Below are positions 1 to 7,683 of a stretch of 17,921 bases of DNA, one piece after another. This stretch comes from an uncultured Terriglobus sp. (GTDB lineage Bacteria > Acidobacteriota > Terriglobia > Terriglobales > Acidobacteriaceae): NCBI GenBank assembly GCA_937871605.1, contig CALMRM010000229.1, forward strand, positions 313-18,233, written 5' to 3'. The notes beneath the pieces are model-generated. The model had not been told where the DNA came from and made no database searches. It worked only from the letters and a program-made list of their open reading frames with translations. Positions within the stretch are counted from its first letter, which is position 1. Every line of letters begins with the position of its first letter. The translations under genes were made by a program, and so were the position numbers.

Positions 1-951
<951 letters not shown>

Positions 952-1024
952 TATGTTTTTCCTTGTGTCGCGCTGTGCGCGGATAGTGCTTAAAACCTGG
1001 TGGAGTTGTGCCGCTCGATAGTTT

Positions 1025-1057
1025 CTCGGGATCCTTCGCTTGGCTCAGGATGACGAG
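1025..1057. repeat. Imperfect hairpin / REP-like sequence between groES and groEL
   Basis: CTCG-gg-ATCCT (1025-1035) pairs with AGGAT-ga-CGAG (1047-1057), giving nine base pairs with a 2x2 internal loop and a GC-containing apex. The core GGATCCTTCGCTTGGCTCAG resembles a short dispersed repeat I recall from acidobacterial and other bacterial genomes, but I see only one copy here. It starts 9 nt after the groES stop. No T-tract follows on the groEL side, so it looks more like a processing or attenuation hairpin than a full terminator. Confidence 0.45.
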
Positions 1058-1066
1058 CTAACGAGC

Positions 1067-1363
1067 CTAGGACTTGAGGATGCCGAGGACTTCCTCTTCA
1101 CGCATGATGAGCAGGTCTTCGCCGTCGAGCTTGATCTCGGTGCCGGAGTACTTGCCGAACAGCACGGTGTCGCCAGCTGCAACGTCCAGCGGGAACACCT
1201 TGCCTTCGTCGTTGCTCTTACCCTTGCCGACGCTGATGACGGTGCCCTGCTGGGGCTTTTCTTTTGCGGAATCGGGGATGATGATGCCGCCGCGCAGCGT
1301 TTCGCCCTCTTCGGTGCGACGGACCAGGATGCGGTCGTGCAGCGGTGTAAATGTCGATGCCAT
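1067..1363 (-). CDS. groES: Co-chaperonin GroES (Hsp10)
   Basis: Lid subunit that caps GroEL; it forms a cytoplasmic heptamer. It has 98 residues, the normal length. It starts MASTFTPLHDRILVRR, the typical beta-barrel opening. The mobile loop that docks on GroEL is EEGETLRGGIIIPDSAKEKP (about residues 18-37), with the characteristic GGIIIP. It ends GEDLLIMREEEVLGIL, the usual C-terminal strand. The ATG at 1363 has a clear GAGGAAA Shine-Dalgarno at 1369-1375. It is the first gene of the groESL unit, preceded by a sigma70-like promoter overlapped by two CIRCE operators, so heat-shock control by HrcA is expected. No HrcA gene is in the window. Confidence 0.98.
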   Translation of the reverse strand: MASTFTPLHDRILVRRTEEGETLRGGIIIPDSAKEKPQQGTVISVGKGKSNDEGKVFPLDVAAGDTVLFGKYSGTEIKLDGEDLLIMREEEVLGILKS

Positions 1364-1403
1364 GGGTCTTTCCTCAAATCTGTGATGTGGTGTGCGGCCC
1401 GCG

Positions 1404-1430
1404 TTAGCAGTCTCCGCCTCCGATTGCTAC
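1404..1430. promoter_or_regulatory. Second, degenerate CIRCE operator (HrcA site)
   Basis: Half-sites TTAGCAGTC (1404-1412) and GATTGCTAC (1422-1430) are separated by exactly 9 nt. Compared with the CIRCE consensus TTAGCACTC-N9-GAGTGCTAA, the matches are 8/9 and 7/9. It overlaps the first two bases (1429-1430) of the -10 hexamer and covers the predicted groES transcription start, a position where repressor binding would block initiation. Its centre is 35 bp from that of the better site. Confidence 0.8.
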
Positions 1431-1458
1431 TGTAGGGGTTAGCAGTTACCCGCGTCAA
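1429..1458 (-). promoter_or_regulatory. Sigma70-type groESL promoter
   Basis: Read on the minus strand, TTGACG (1453-1458) lies 18 nt before TACAGT (1429-1434). The -35 box is inside the upstream CIRCE element, and the predicted start near 1422 lies inside the downstream one. The untranslated leader to the groES ATG would be about 60 nt. The -10 box matches TATAAT in 4 of 6 positions; placement between the two operators strengthens the call. Confidence 0.65.
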
Positions 1459-1465
1459 GTGCTAA
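1439..1465. promoter_or_regulatory. CIRCE operator (HrcA site) upstream of groES
   Basis: TTAGCAGTT (1439-1447), a 9-nt spacer, then AAGTGCTAA (1457-1465). This matches the controlling inverted repeat of chaperone expression, TTAGCACTC-N9-GAGTGCTAA, with 7/9 and 8/9 identities and exact spacing. HrcA repressor dimers bind this element in many phyla. It overlaps the -35 box of the groES promoter. Confidence 0.93.
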
Positions 1466-1474
1466 CGATGAAAT

Positions 1475-1493
1475 ATGAGTGAAATGCACTCAT
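1475..1493. promoter_or_regulatory. 19-bp palindrome, possible operator
   Basis: ATGAGTG (1475-1481), five bases, then CACTCAT (1487-1493): a perfect 7-bp dyad. It sits between the CIRCE/groES promoter and the divergently transcribed secreted-protein gene at 1561. Size and symmetry suit a dimeric repressor, but I cannot assign the regulator. Confidence 0.4.
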
Positions 1494-1505
1494 GTCTTTG
1501 TGCGC

Positions 1506-1521
1506 CACGACGCTCGTCGTG
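1506..1521. promoter_or_regulatory. Short perfect palindrome upstream of the 1561 gene
   Basis: CACGACG-CT-CGTCGTG is a 7-bp dyad with a 2-nt centre, 28 nt upstream of the candidate -10 box of the gene at 1561. It could be an operator or a chance GC-rich dyad. Confidence 0.3.
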
Positions 1522-1548
1522 AACAGGACAGACCATGTAGCACGGCGG

Positions 1549-1554
1549 TAGAAT
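1549..1554 (+). promoter_or_regulatory. -10 box immediately upstream of the 1561 start (leaderless signature)
   Basis: TAGAAT lies exactly 6 nt before the ATG at 1561. A start site 6-7 nt after this -10 would fall on the start codon, giving a leaderless mRNA. No good Shine-Dalgarno precedes the ATG, and the -35 region is weak (AGGACA-like at 1525-1530, 18-nt spacing). Confidence 0.5.
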
Positions 1555-1560
1555 CACGCC

Positions 1561-2235
1561 ATGCTGTCGCACCGCTCACTCTCGTTCGCTGCACTGCTCC
1601 TGGTGGGCACAACCGCGGCCGCCCAGGACAACTGGCACGGTCGCAAGTACAAGGCGCCCCCTGAAACGAGCCACCTGGAAGTGTTGGTGGTGAAGGACGC
1701 AAACGGCAAGATCATTGAGAATGCCGCTGTCATCTTCCATCCCAGCAAGGACGGAGTGGATGAGGGCAACCTGGAAGTGAAGTCTGGCACGGACGGGAAG
1801 GCCTTTATCGACGTGATCCCTGTTGGTTCGGACGTGGCGATTCAGGTCATCAGCAACGGGTATGCCACGTACTCCGGCACCATCAAGCTGGCGGAGGCGT
1901 CTCGGCAGATTACGGTGCGCATGAGGCGGCCGCAGCAGCAAATCTCAGCGTATGAGAACGCCGCGGGTGGGAATTCTACCCGTAAGGTAGGCGTTCAGGA
2001 ACCTACGGTGCAGGCCACGCCGGTGGCTCCGGCCAAGCCGCTGGCCGCGACGGAGCCGGTGCTGAAGCTGCCCGGGCTGCCGAAGAATACCGCTGCAAAG
2101 GGTGACGCGACCGTACCTGCCGACCACAACGTGGCGGTGCCGCCGCAGGCACCGCCAAAGCCGCCGTCGAACAGCAGCGCTCCCCTGGGCACCACGGTGG
2201 ATGGCACAGCGGGTTCGTCACCATCCAACCCGTAG
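1561..2235 (+). CDS. Secreted protein with carboxypeptidase-regulatory-like beta domain and disordered tail
   Basis: Function unknown. Residues 1-21 look like a Sec signal peptide: basic MLSHRS start, hydrophobic core, cleavage likely at AAA|QDN. Residues about 38-120 resemble the CarboxypepD_reg/PEGA-type beta-sandwich, with LEVLVVKDANGKIIENAAV followed by GTDGKAFIDVIPVGSDV and a final strand ITVRMRR. Such domains are abundant in acidobacterial exported proteins and usually act as structural or sugar/protein-contact modules. Residues about 125-224 are rich in Pro, Ala, Ser and Thr with no predicted fold, perhaps a wall- or periplasm-spanning linker. No catalytic domain and no membrane anchor are visible. 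It is divergent from groES, and the SDR gene follows after one base, so the two probably share a transcript. Confidence 0.75.
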   Translation: MLSHRSLSFAALLLVGTTAAAQDNWHGRKYKAPPETSHLEVLVVKDANGKIIENAAVIFHPSKDGVDEGNLEVKSGTDGKAFIDVIPVGSDVAIQVISNGYATYSGTIKLAEASRQITVRMRRPQQQISAYENAAGGNSTRKVGVQEPTVQATPVAPAKPLAATEPVLKLPGLPKNTAAKGDATVPADHNVAVPPQAPPKPPSNSSAPLGTTVDGTAGSSPSNP

Positions 2236-2236
2236 A

Positions 2237-2956
2237 GTGCCCACGCTGCAGGGGAAACGAGTCCTGGTCACCGGCGGTGTACGGCGATTGGGCCGCGCGT
2301 TCGTTCTGGCGCTTGCGGCAGAGGGCGCGCACGTTGCAGTCACCACGCGCGTGCTGGATGGAGAAGCTGACGCTGTGGTGGCTGAGCTACAGCGGGATGG
2401 CGGGCGTGCCGTCGCACTGGCCTGTGATGTGACACACCCGGAGCAGGTGACACAAGCTGTCGCTCAGGCCGCGGTCGCGCTGGGCGGATTGGACATCCTG
2501 ATCAACAACGCCGGTGTGTTTGAGGCGACCCCGTTGGAGTCGCTCTCGCCGGAGCAGTGGGATGCGATGTACCTGACCAACACGCGCGGACCGTTTCTGG
2601 TGGCACAAGCCGCGCTGCCGCATCTACGTGCGTCGCGTGGTCGCATCATCAACATCGGCTCACTGGGTGGGCTGAGGTCCTGGGGCACGCACGGGCACTA
2701 TTGCGCCAGCAAGGCGGCGCTGCACATGCTGTCGCAGACGATGGCGAAGGCATGGGCACCGGAGGTGAGTGTGAACTGCGTCGCGCCGGGCATGATTGTG
2801 TTCCCGGCGGAGCCGGAACGGCTGGCGGAGAAGACGCCCATGGGCCGCGACGGCTCGCCCGAGGACGTGGTGAGTGCCGTGCTGTACTTTTCCATGTGCC
2901 CGGCCTTTGTGACCGGTCAAGTGCTTACCGTGGATGGCGGCTTGTCGCTGGCCTAG
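2237..2956 (+). CDS. SDR-family oxidoreductase, pteridine-reductase/FolM-like
   Basis: NAD(P)H-dependent short-chain dehydrogenase/reductase of 239 residues, the classical SDR length. Cofactor motif TGGVRRLG is at 12-19. The Arg-Arg in place of the usual central Gly is typical of PTR1/FolM pteridine reductases and suggests NADPH. INNAG is at 89-93, catalytic Ser142 is in IGSLGG, and Tyr155 with Lys159 form YCASK. A PGM segment is at 184-186 and TVDGG near the C-terminus. I chose GTG 2237 because the protein then begins MPTLQGKRVLVTGG and the codon lies one base after the upstream stop. There is no clear Shine-Dalgarno, so coupled translation is likely. An in-frame extension to 2102 would lie over the upstream tail and looks non-native. 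Substrate is unproven; folate or pterin reduction is only a suggestion. The 3' end overlaps the convergent FAD gene by 32 bp. Confidence 0.88.
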   Translation: MPTLQGKRVLVTGGVRRLGRAFVLALAAEGAHVAVTTRVLDGEADAVVAELQRDGGRAVALACDVTHPEQVTQAVAQAAVALGGLDILINNAGVFEATPLESLSPEQWDAMYLTNTRGPFLVAQAALPHLRASRGRIINIGSLGGLRSWGTHGHYCASKAALHMLSQTMAKAWAPEVSVNCVAPGMIVFPAEPERLAEKTPMGRDGSPEDVVSAVLYFSMCPAFVTGQVLTVDGGLSLA

Positions 2957-4097
2957 CTGACGCACGCTGTGCTACAGGCTGCACCAGGTAGGCAGGCTGA
3001 ATGCGAGTTTGCCGCGCGATGCACTGCATGACCCCTGGCCAGACGGCGACTATGGATAGCGCTGCGCGAGGCAAGCGCACCAAGGCCTTGGAAACCGCAG
3101 TGGCAATGGCCAACTGCCGCCCAACCTGGGCTGCCAGCGTCTGCTGATACTCATCCGCAGACGATCCCTGCAGGTAGTGGCTTGCGGCAAGCATACCGGT
3201 ATGCAGCGCCAGGGACATGCCGTCGCCCGTAAACGACGGGATTACCGCTGCTTGATCGCCCAGGTACCAGATACCCTCCGAGTGCTGCCGCAGGAACCCG
3301 TAGGGAATCGATGCGACGGTCAGGGGTCTGTCCAGCAGAGGTTCGGCGGCAGAGAGGCGTTTGCGGAGGTGGGATGACCGCCGCAGCATGTGCGCGAGAA
3401 GAGCGGGCCAGCCTTTGCCCAACCGGCGCAGCATGTCGCCCTGCACCAGGCAGCACAGGTTGGCGCAACCGCCTTCCACTGGCTGCAGGCCCGCGTAGCC
3501 GCCAGGATACGTGACCAGTTCCACGGCGTTGCCCAGGGCGTGCTGTTCGGTGGGCCTCAAGCGCCAGTACATCTTGAAGGCGACCAGGCCTGGTTGCTTT
3601 CCAGCACTCCGGGCATGGCCGCGCAGGTCGTGTTTGCCAGTGGCGAGAAAGACGTCATCGCCCAGCCATGCGTGATTGCCAGCAAGGCTGATGCGCCAGC
3701 CGGCCGGATCGCGTTGCAAGCCGCCTTGTACCGTACACCCGCGACGGACAACCACACCGGCCCGCTCCGCGAGTGAGAGCAGATGGTCATCCAGGCAGCG
3801 ACGCGTAAGAGACATGGCGGCAAACGGCAGCGGGCGCTCCGTAATGCCCGCCTTTCCTGCAATGCGAACCGTGTCGAGCGGCACCGCACCCAGTGCAGGC
3901 AGATCGACCCCGAGCTGTTGGAGGTATGCCAGTGCTTCGCCGCTCAAGAACTCACCACACACCTTGTGCCCGGTTGCCCGTTCGCGCTCCAGCAGCGTGA
4001 CGGCGATACCGGCGCGCGCAAGCTGGATGGCTGCAGCAGCACCGGCCAGGCCGCCGCCAAGCACCACCACGTCGGCTTTACTTGACCCTGCGGACAC
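2925..4097 (-). CDS. FAD-dependent oxidoreductase of the type III PKS cluster (geranylgeranyl-reductase/UbiH-like)
   Basis: Predicted flavoprotein reductase or hydroxylase, 390 residues. An N-terminal Rossmann motif VVVLGGGLAGAAAAIQLARA (11-30) ends in an acidic LLER. KVCGEFLSGE (45-54) is the Cys-Gly-Glu motif typical of geranylgeranyl-reductase-type flavoproteins. The second FAD motif YLGDQAAVIPSFTGDGMSLA spans 278-297. The GTG at 4097 is used with GAGG just upstream; it overlaps the methyltransferase stop by 20 bp, indicating coupled translation. It is the last gene of the array after PKS and methyltransferase, so it probably oxidises or reduces the polyketide, for example phenol to quinone, or saturates a chain; this is inference. 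The C-terminus runs into the 3' end of the convergent SDR gene. Confidence 0.88.
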   Translation of the reverse strand: MSAGSSKADVVVLGGGLAGAAAAIQLARAGIAVTLLERERATGHKVCGEFLSGEALAYLQQLGVDLPALGAVPLDTVRIAGKAGITERPLPFAAMSLTRRCLDDHLLSLAERAGVVVRRGCTVQGGLQRDPAGWRISLAGNHAWLGDDVFLATGKHDLRGHARSAGKQPGLVAFKMYWRLRPTEQHALGNAVELVTYPGGYAGLQPVEGGCANLCCLVQGDMLRRLGKGWPALLAHMLRRSSHLRKRLSAAEPLLDRPLTVASIPYGFLRQHSEGIWYLGDQAAVIPSFTGDGMSLALHTGMLAASHYLQGSSADEYQQTLAAQVGRQLAIATAVSKALVRLPRAALSIVAVWPGVMQCIARQTRIQPAYLVQPVAQRASARPATSRHPR

Positions 4098-4803
4098 ATA
4101 GCCTCGACGGGAAGTGCGGTATCACAGTCGCTGCGCCAGGTGCGAGGCCCGCCTGGGCCAGCATGTAGTCCCAGTCCGCTGGCGAAAAGCTGCGCGCAAA
4201 AGACACAGGGCCGTCGTGCCGCACGAAGCGGTGCCAGCGCATCAGGCGGGCAAGCATGCTGAACCCGGCTGCGGACCGGGCACTGCGCTCGAGGTCGTTG
4301 ACGAACCAGCCCACCGTGGCCGTGCGCTCCATCCACCGCAGAAAGCGGACGGCCCCGGCGGTGGGCAGGTGGTGGGTCAGCAGGGACGAAAGCACCACAT
4401 CCACACCGCCTGCATAGGCGAGCGCATCGCCGGTCAACCAGCGGATGGGGGCAGTACTGTACCGCACCTTTGCCAGCGTCGCAGCCATCGGGTTCAGGTC
4501 GATGCCGGTCAGCTCGACGGGCAGGTGGCGACGGTGCGCCCAGCGTGCGATGCGGTAGAGCAGGCCGCCACCGCCAAAGCCGACATCCAGGATGCGCAGC
4601 GGCGCGGGCAGGTGTTGCGACTCAGCCAGACTATCCAAAAATGACAGCGTTGGGCGGTAGCCGAGGGTCAGCCGGTTGACCCGTTCCAGGTCCGCAAGGC
4701 AGGCGCGCAGATCGTCGGGGCTGCAGGGCTCGTCCATCCACTCCGGCAGGTCGTCCGGCTCGGTCCTGCGCGCCCAGTCGATGTGTGACAGGTCAGACGG
4801 CAT
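4078..4803 (-). CDS. Class I SAM-dependent methyltransferase, polyketide tailoring
   Basis: Predicted soluble methyltransferase, 241 residues. Motif I, ILDVGFGGGG, is at 71-80; an acidic motif II, ELTGIDLNP, follows at about 97-105; then SSLLTHHL, typical of ubiquinone/menaquinone-like small-molecule methyltransferases. It overlaps the type III PKS stop by 11 bp and the following FAD gene by 20 bp, so its substrate is probably the PKS product (O- or C-methylation of a phenol or pyrone ring). I start it at ATG 4803. A TTG at 4839 would add 12 residues but deepen the PKS overlap to 47 bp. Neither start has a good Shine-Dalgarno, consistent with translational coupling. The family is clear; the substrate is inferred from context. 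Confidence 0.88.
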   Translation of the reverse strand: MPSDLSHIDWARRTEPDDLPEWMDEPCSPDDLRACLADLERVNRLTLGYRPTLSFLDSLAESQHLPAPLRILDVGFGGGGLLYRIARWAHRRHLPVELTGIDLNPMAATLAKVRYSTAPIRWLTGDALAYAGGVDVVLSSLLTHHLPTAGAVRFLRWMERTATVGWFVNDLERSARSAAGFSMLARLMRWHRFVRHDGPVSFARSFSPADWDYMLAQAGLAPGAATVIPHFPSRLCVRRVK

Positions 4804-5872
4804 GGAAGAGCATGGTTTCGGCGGTGAGCCCAGGACCAAAGCTCATGGCGCAGCCCTTATAACCCGGCTGCGCCGCAGCCAGCAGTTTTTCGAGGACAAA
4901 CATCACCGTTGCAGAACTCATGTTGCCGTAGTCGCGCAGCACCTCTCGCGACGCGTCCAGCGCGGTTGCACGGAGGCCGAGTCCACGCTCGACCGCGTCC
5001 AGCACAGATTTACCGCCGGGGTGTACGCCCCACAGCGTGATTTCGTCCTTGTGCGCCTCGCTCAAAACATCAGCGGCGGAAGTTTCCAAAGCCTGGGCGA
5101 TCGAGCCCGGTACCTGCCCGCTCAACAGCATGTCAAAGCCCAGTCCCCGCACCTTCCAGGTGATGAGGTTGCGCGTGTCCGGCACGGTCAGCGCGTGAAA
5201 GCTGTCGAGCGCAAAACCCGTCTCCTCCGCGGAGATGAGGCTGGCAGCACAGCCATCAGCGAAGACCAGGAAGCTGAGCACCTGCTCCAGCTCAAAGGTT
5301 TCCTGCAGGTGCAGCGTGCACAGCTCCAGGTTCACCATCAACACGCACGCGTCCGGTTGCGAGCGCACGATGTGGCGCGCCATCTTCAGGCCGTTGATGG
5401 CGGCGTAGCAGCCCATAAAGCCGATGACGGTGCGCTCCACATGCGGGTTCAACTTGAGGTGATCGACAATGTCGAAGTCCAGGCCGGGTGCGTACAGGCC
5501 GGTGCAGGTCGTCACCACCACGTGCGAGATAGAGGCGCGCTGCTCCGGTGAAAGCGCAAGCCGGTCCAGTGCGCGCCGCGCGAGCACCGGTGCAAAGGTC
5601 TCAAAGATGCCCATGCGGTCTGCCGTATGCGGAAAGGCGCCGCGCTTGTAAAACTCGTGCGCGTTCACCCAGAACTCGGTCGAAGCCTCGTTTGGAGCAA
5701 GCACGGAGTAGCGGTGATCGATGGCAGAACGCGTCGCCATGCGACGGAACAGGGGCTGCGCACGCCGGTCGGGCGCCTCGTCCAGCAGCGCGTCCGCAAA
5801 GGCCACAAAGGCCGGATGGACATCGTGGTCCGGGACAGCGGTCGCAATGCGGTTCAGGTAGGCAGTGGTCAC
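4793..5872 (-). CDS. Type III polyketide synthase (chalcone/stilbene/alkylpyrone synthase family)
   Basis: Homodimeric ketosynthase that condenses an acyl-CoA starter with malonyl-CoA units and cyclises the product to a resorcinol, pyrone or related ring. The 359 residues carry the full triad: Cys123 in VVTTCTGLYAPG, His284 in WGVHPGGKSVLDA and Asn317 in YGNMSSATVMFVLEK. GFMGCYAAINGLK (151-163) and the C-terminal CAMSFGPGLTAETMLF loop are also characteristic. I start at GTG 5872 (MTTAYLNRIATAVP), preceded closely by GGGGGA; a GTG at 5890 would add six residues. It follows the ABC exporter by 60 nt and overlaps the methyltransferase. Starter unit and product cannot be read from the sequence. 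Bacterial enzymes in comparable three-gene contexts make alkylpyrones or alkylresorcinols, so a lipid product is plausible. Confidence 0.94.
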   Translation of the reverse strand: MTTAYLNRIATAVPDHDVHPAFVAFADALLDEAPDRRAQPLFRRMATRSAIDHRYSVLAPNEASTEFWVNAHEFYKRGAFPHTADRMGIFETFAPVLARRALDRLALSPEQRASISHVVVTTCTGLYAPGLDFDIVDHLKLNPHVERTVIGFMGCYAAINGLKMARHIVRSQPDACVLMVNLELCTLHLQETFELEQVLSFLVFADGCAASLISAEETGFALDSFHALTVPDTRNLITWKVRGLGFDMLLSGQVPGSIAQALETSAADVLSEAHKDEITLWGVHPGGKSVLDAVERGLGLRATALDASREVLRDYGNMSSATVMFVLEKLLAAAQPGYKGCAMSFGPGLTAETMLFHAV

Positions 5873-5932
5873 AGGTCCCCCGGGTAGCACGCTGTTGGAT
5901 GCAGACCGTTGGCAAGCCTGCGTACACCGCGT

Positions 5933-7681
5933 TCACTCGGCTACGATTTCCTGCTCCAGTTGCTGCTTCTCGAACAAGTCTGCGTAGTAGCCGCCGCTTG
6001 CGAGCAGTTCTTCGTGCGTGCCGGTTTCTCGGATTTCGCCATTCACCAGCACGGCGATGCGGTCGGCGCTGCGCGCGGTGCTGACGCGGTGGGCGATGAG
6101 GATGGTCGTGCGGTCCTGCATCACCTCACGCAGGCCACGCAGGATTTGCTCCTCGGTGTAGGTGTCCACGCTGGCCAGTGCGTCGTCCAGAATGAGGATG
6201 CGTGGATCGCGCAGCAGCGCGCGGGCGATGGAGGTGCGCTGCTTCTGTCCACCGGAGAGCGTGATGCCGCGCTCGCCGACGAGGGTGTTGAAGCCGGCGG
6301 GGAACTCTCGAATCTCGTTCGCGATGTGCGCCACCGAGGCGGCCTCTTCGACCTGTTCGTCGGTCGCATCTTCCACGCCGAACGCGATGTTGTCGCGGAT
6401 GGAGCTGGAGAACAGGAACGTCTCCTGCGGCACAAAACCGATGGCGCGGCGCAGGTTGGCAAGCGGCCACTCGCGGATGGGCAGGCCGTCGATCAGCACC
6501 TGTCCAGCGGGCGCATCCAGCAGACGCGGAATCAGGTTGACCAGTGTGGACTTGCCCGCGCCCGTGGGGCCTACAATAGCGAGGCTGGTGCCAGCAGGGA
6601 TCGTCAGGTTCACGTCTCGAAGGATCGACGGACCCTTCTCGTAGCCGAAGGTGAGATTGCGAAACTCAACTTCACCGCGCGGCGAGGCGTTGATGGCGAT
6701 GCGGTTGCCCGCCTCGTCCTGGATGGCCGGCACCCACTTGAGCAGTTCGTCGATGCGTACGACCGAAGCGGTGCCGCGCTGAATGAGATTGATTACGTAG
6801 CCGAGCGCCAGCATGGGAAACGTGAGCTGCACCATGAAGACCAAGTACGCGGAAAACTGCCCCGCTGTGATGCGTCCCGCGGCGACCTCGCGACCACCGA
6901 CCAGCAGCGTCAGCACCAGGCTGGCGCCAAGCACAAACTCCAGCGTGGGCCACAGCATGGCCATAATGCGGACGAGGAAGAGGGAGCGGTGAATGTACTC
7001 TCGGTTGGCCTCTTCGAAGGAGCGGATCTCCGACTCCTCCTGCGCAAAGGCGCGAATGAGGCGCGCGCCGGAAAAGTTCTCCTGCGCCTTGGCCGAGATT
7101 TCCGAGAACATCGCCTGAATACGCTCAAAGCGCGTGTGGATGCGGCGACCCATCAGCTGCACCACAACGGACGCAATGGGCAGCGGCAGAAAGGCAAACA
7201 GCGTGAGCCGCGGCGAGATGCGATACATGAACGGCAGCGCCGCGGCAGTGAATACGACCGTGTTGGCCGAGTACATGATCGCCGGGCCCAGCAGCTGGCG
7301 CACGGCGTTCAGGTCATTAGTGGCGCGCGCCATGATGTCGCCGGTGCGATGCTCATGAAAGAAAGCCATGGACTGCTGCTCGAGACTGCTGAACAGGTCG
7401 TTGCGCAGGTCGAACTCAATTTCACGCGAGGCACCGATGATGATCCAGCGCGTGGCATACAGGCACACCGCCGCCACCACGGCGACGGCCAGCAGCAGCA
7501 GGGAATTGCGCACGATGACATGCTCTGTGCCGTGGTGCGCCACGTCGTCTACGGCGCGGCCGATGAGCAGCGGTACCGCGACCTTGGATGTGTTGTACAG
7601 CAGTACCGCCACGCTGCCCTGCAGGAACTGTTTGCGATAGCGCAGCAGGTACGGCTTGAGCGGTGCAAGCTTCTCCAGCAT
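5933..7681 (-). CDS. ABC exporter half-transporter, MsbA/MdlA-like
   Basis: Inner-membrane exporter, 582 residues, with a fused transmembrane domain and nucleotide-binding domain. Several hydrophobic helices lie within about 20-300, and TGDIMARATNDLNAVR (113-128) is the typical intracellular-loop motif. The NBD has Walker A GPTGAGKST (371-379), Q-loop Gln419, signature LSGGQ (475-479), Walker B LILD (496-499) and switch His531. The position normally held by the catalytic Glu is Asp500 (LDDALASVD). This occurs in one subunit of some heterodimeric exporters (MdlA/TM287 type), yet no partner is next to it. ATG 7681 has AGGAGT at good spacing and lies 2 nt after the FKBP stop. Context suggests export of a lipid or of the downstream PKS product; drug efflux is an alternative. 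Confidence 0.93.
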   Translation of the reverse strand: MLEKLAPLKPYLLRYRKQFLQGSVAVLLYNTSKVAVPLLIGRAVDDVAHHGTEHVIVRNSLLLLAVAVVAAVCLYATRWIIIGASREIEFDLRNDLFSSLEQQSMAFFHEHRTGDIMARATNDLNAVRQLLGPAIMYSANTVVFTAAALPFMYRISPRLTLFAFLPLPIASVVVQLMGRRIHTRFERIQAMFSEISAKAQENFSGARLIRAFAQEESEIRSFEEANREYIHRSLFLVRIMAMLWPTLEFVLGASLVLTLLVGGREVAAGRITAGQFSAYLVFMVQLTFPMLALGYVINLIQRGTASVVRIDELLKWVPAIQDEAGNRIAINASPRGEVEFRNLTFGYEKGPSILRDVNLTIPAGTSLAIVGPTGAGKSTLVNLIPRLLDAPAGQVLIDGLPIREWPLANLRRAIGFVPQETFLFSSSIRDNIAFGVEDATDEQVEEAASVAHIANEIREFPAGFNTLVGERGITLSGGQKQRTSIARALLRDPRILILDDALASVDTYTEEQILRGLREVMQDRTTILIAHRVSTARSADRIAVLVNGEIRETGTHEELLASGGYYADLFEKQQLEQEIVAE

Positions 7682-7683
7682 GG

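Noticed and set aside
2102..2236. N-terminal extension of the SDR
   Set aside because: Arg-rich sequence read over the tail of the upstream gene; the canonical SDR start is at GTG 2237.
4676..5551. A 291-codon plus-strand frame opposite the PKS and methyltransferase
   Set aside because: No recognisable motif; it lies entirely over convincing minus-strand genes and shows shadow composition.
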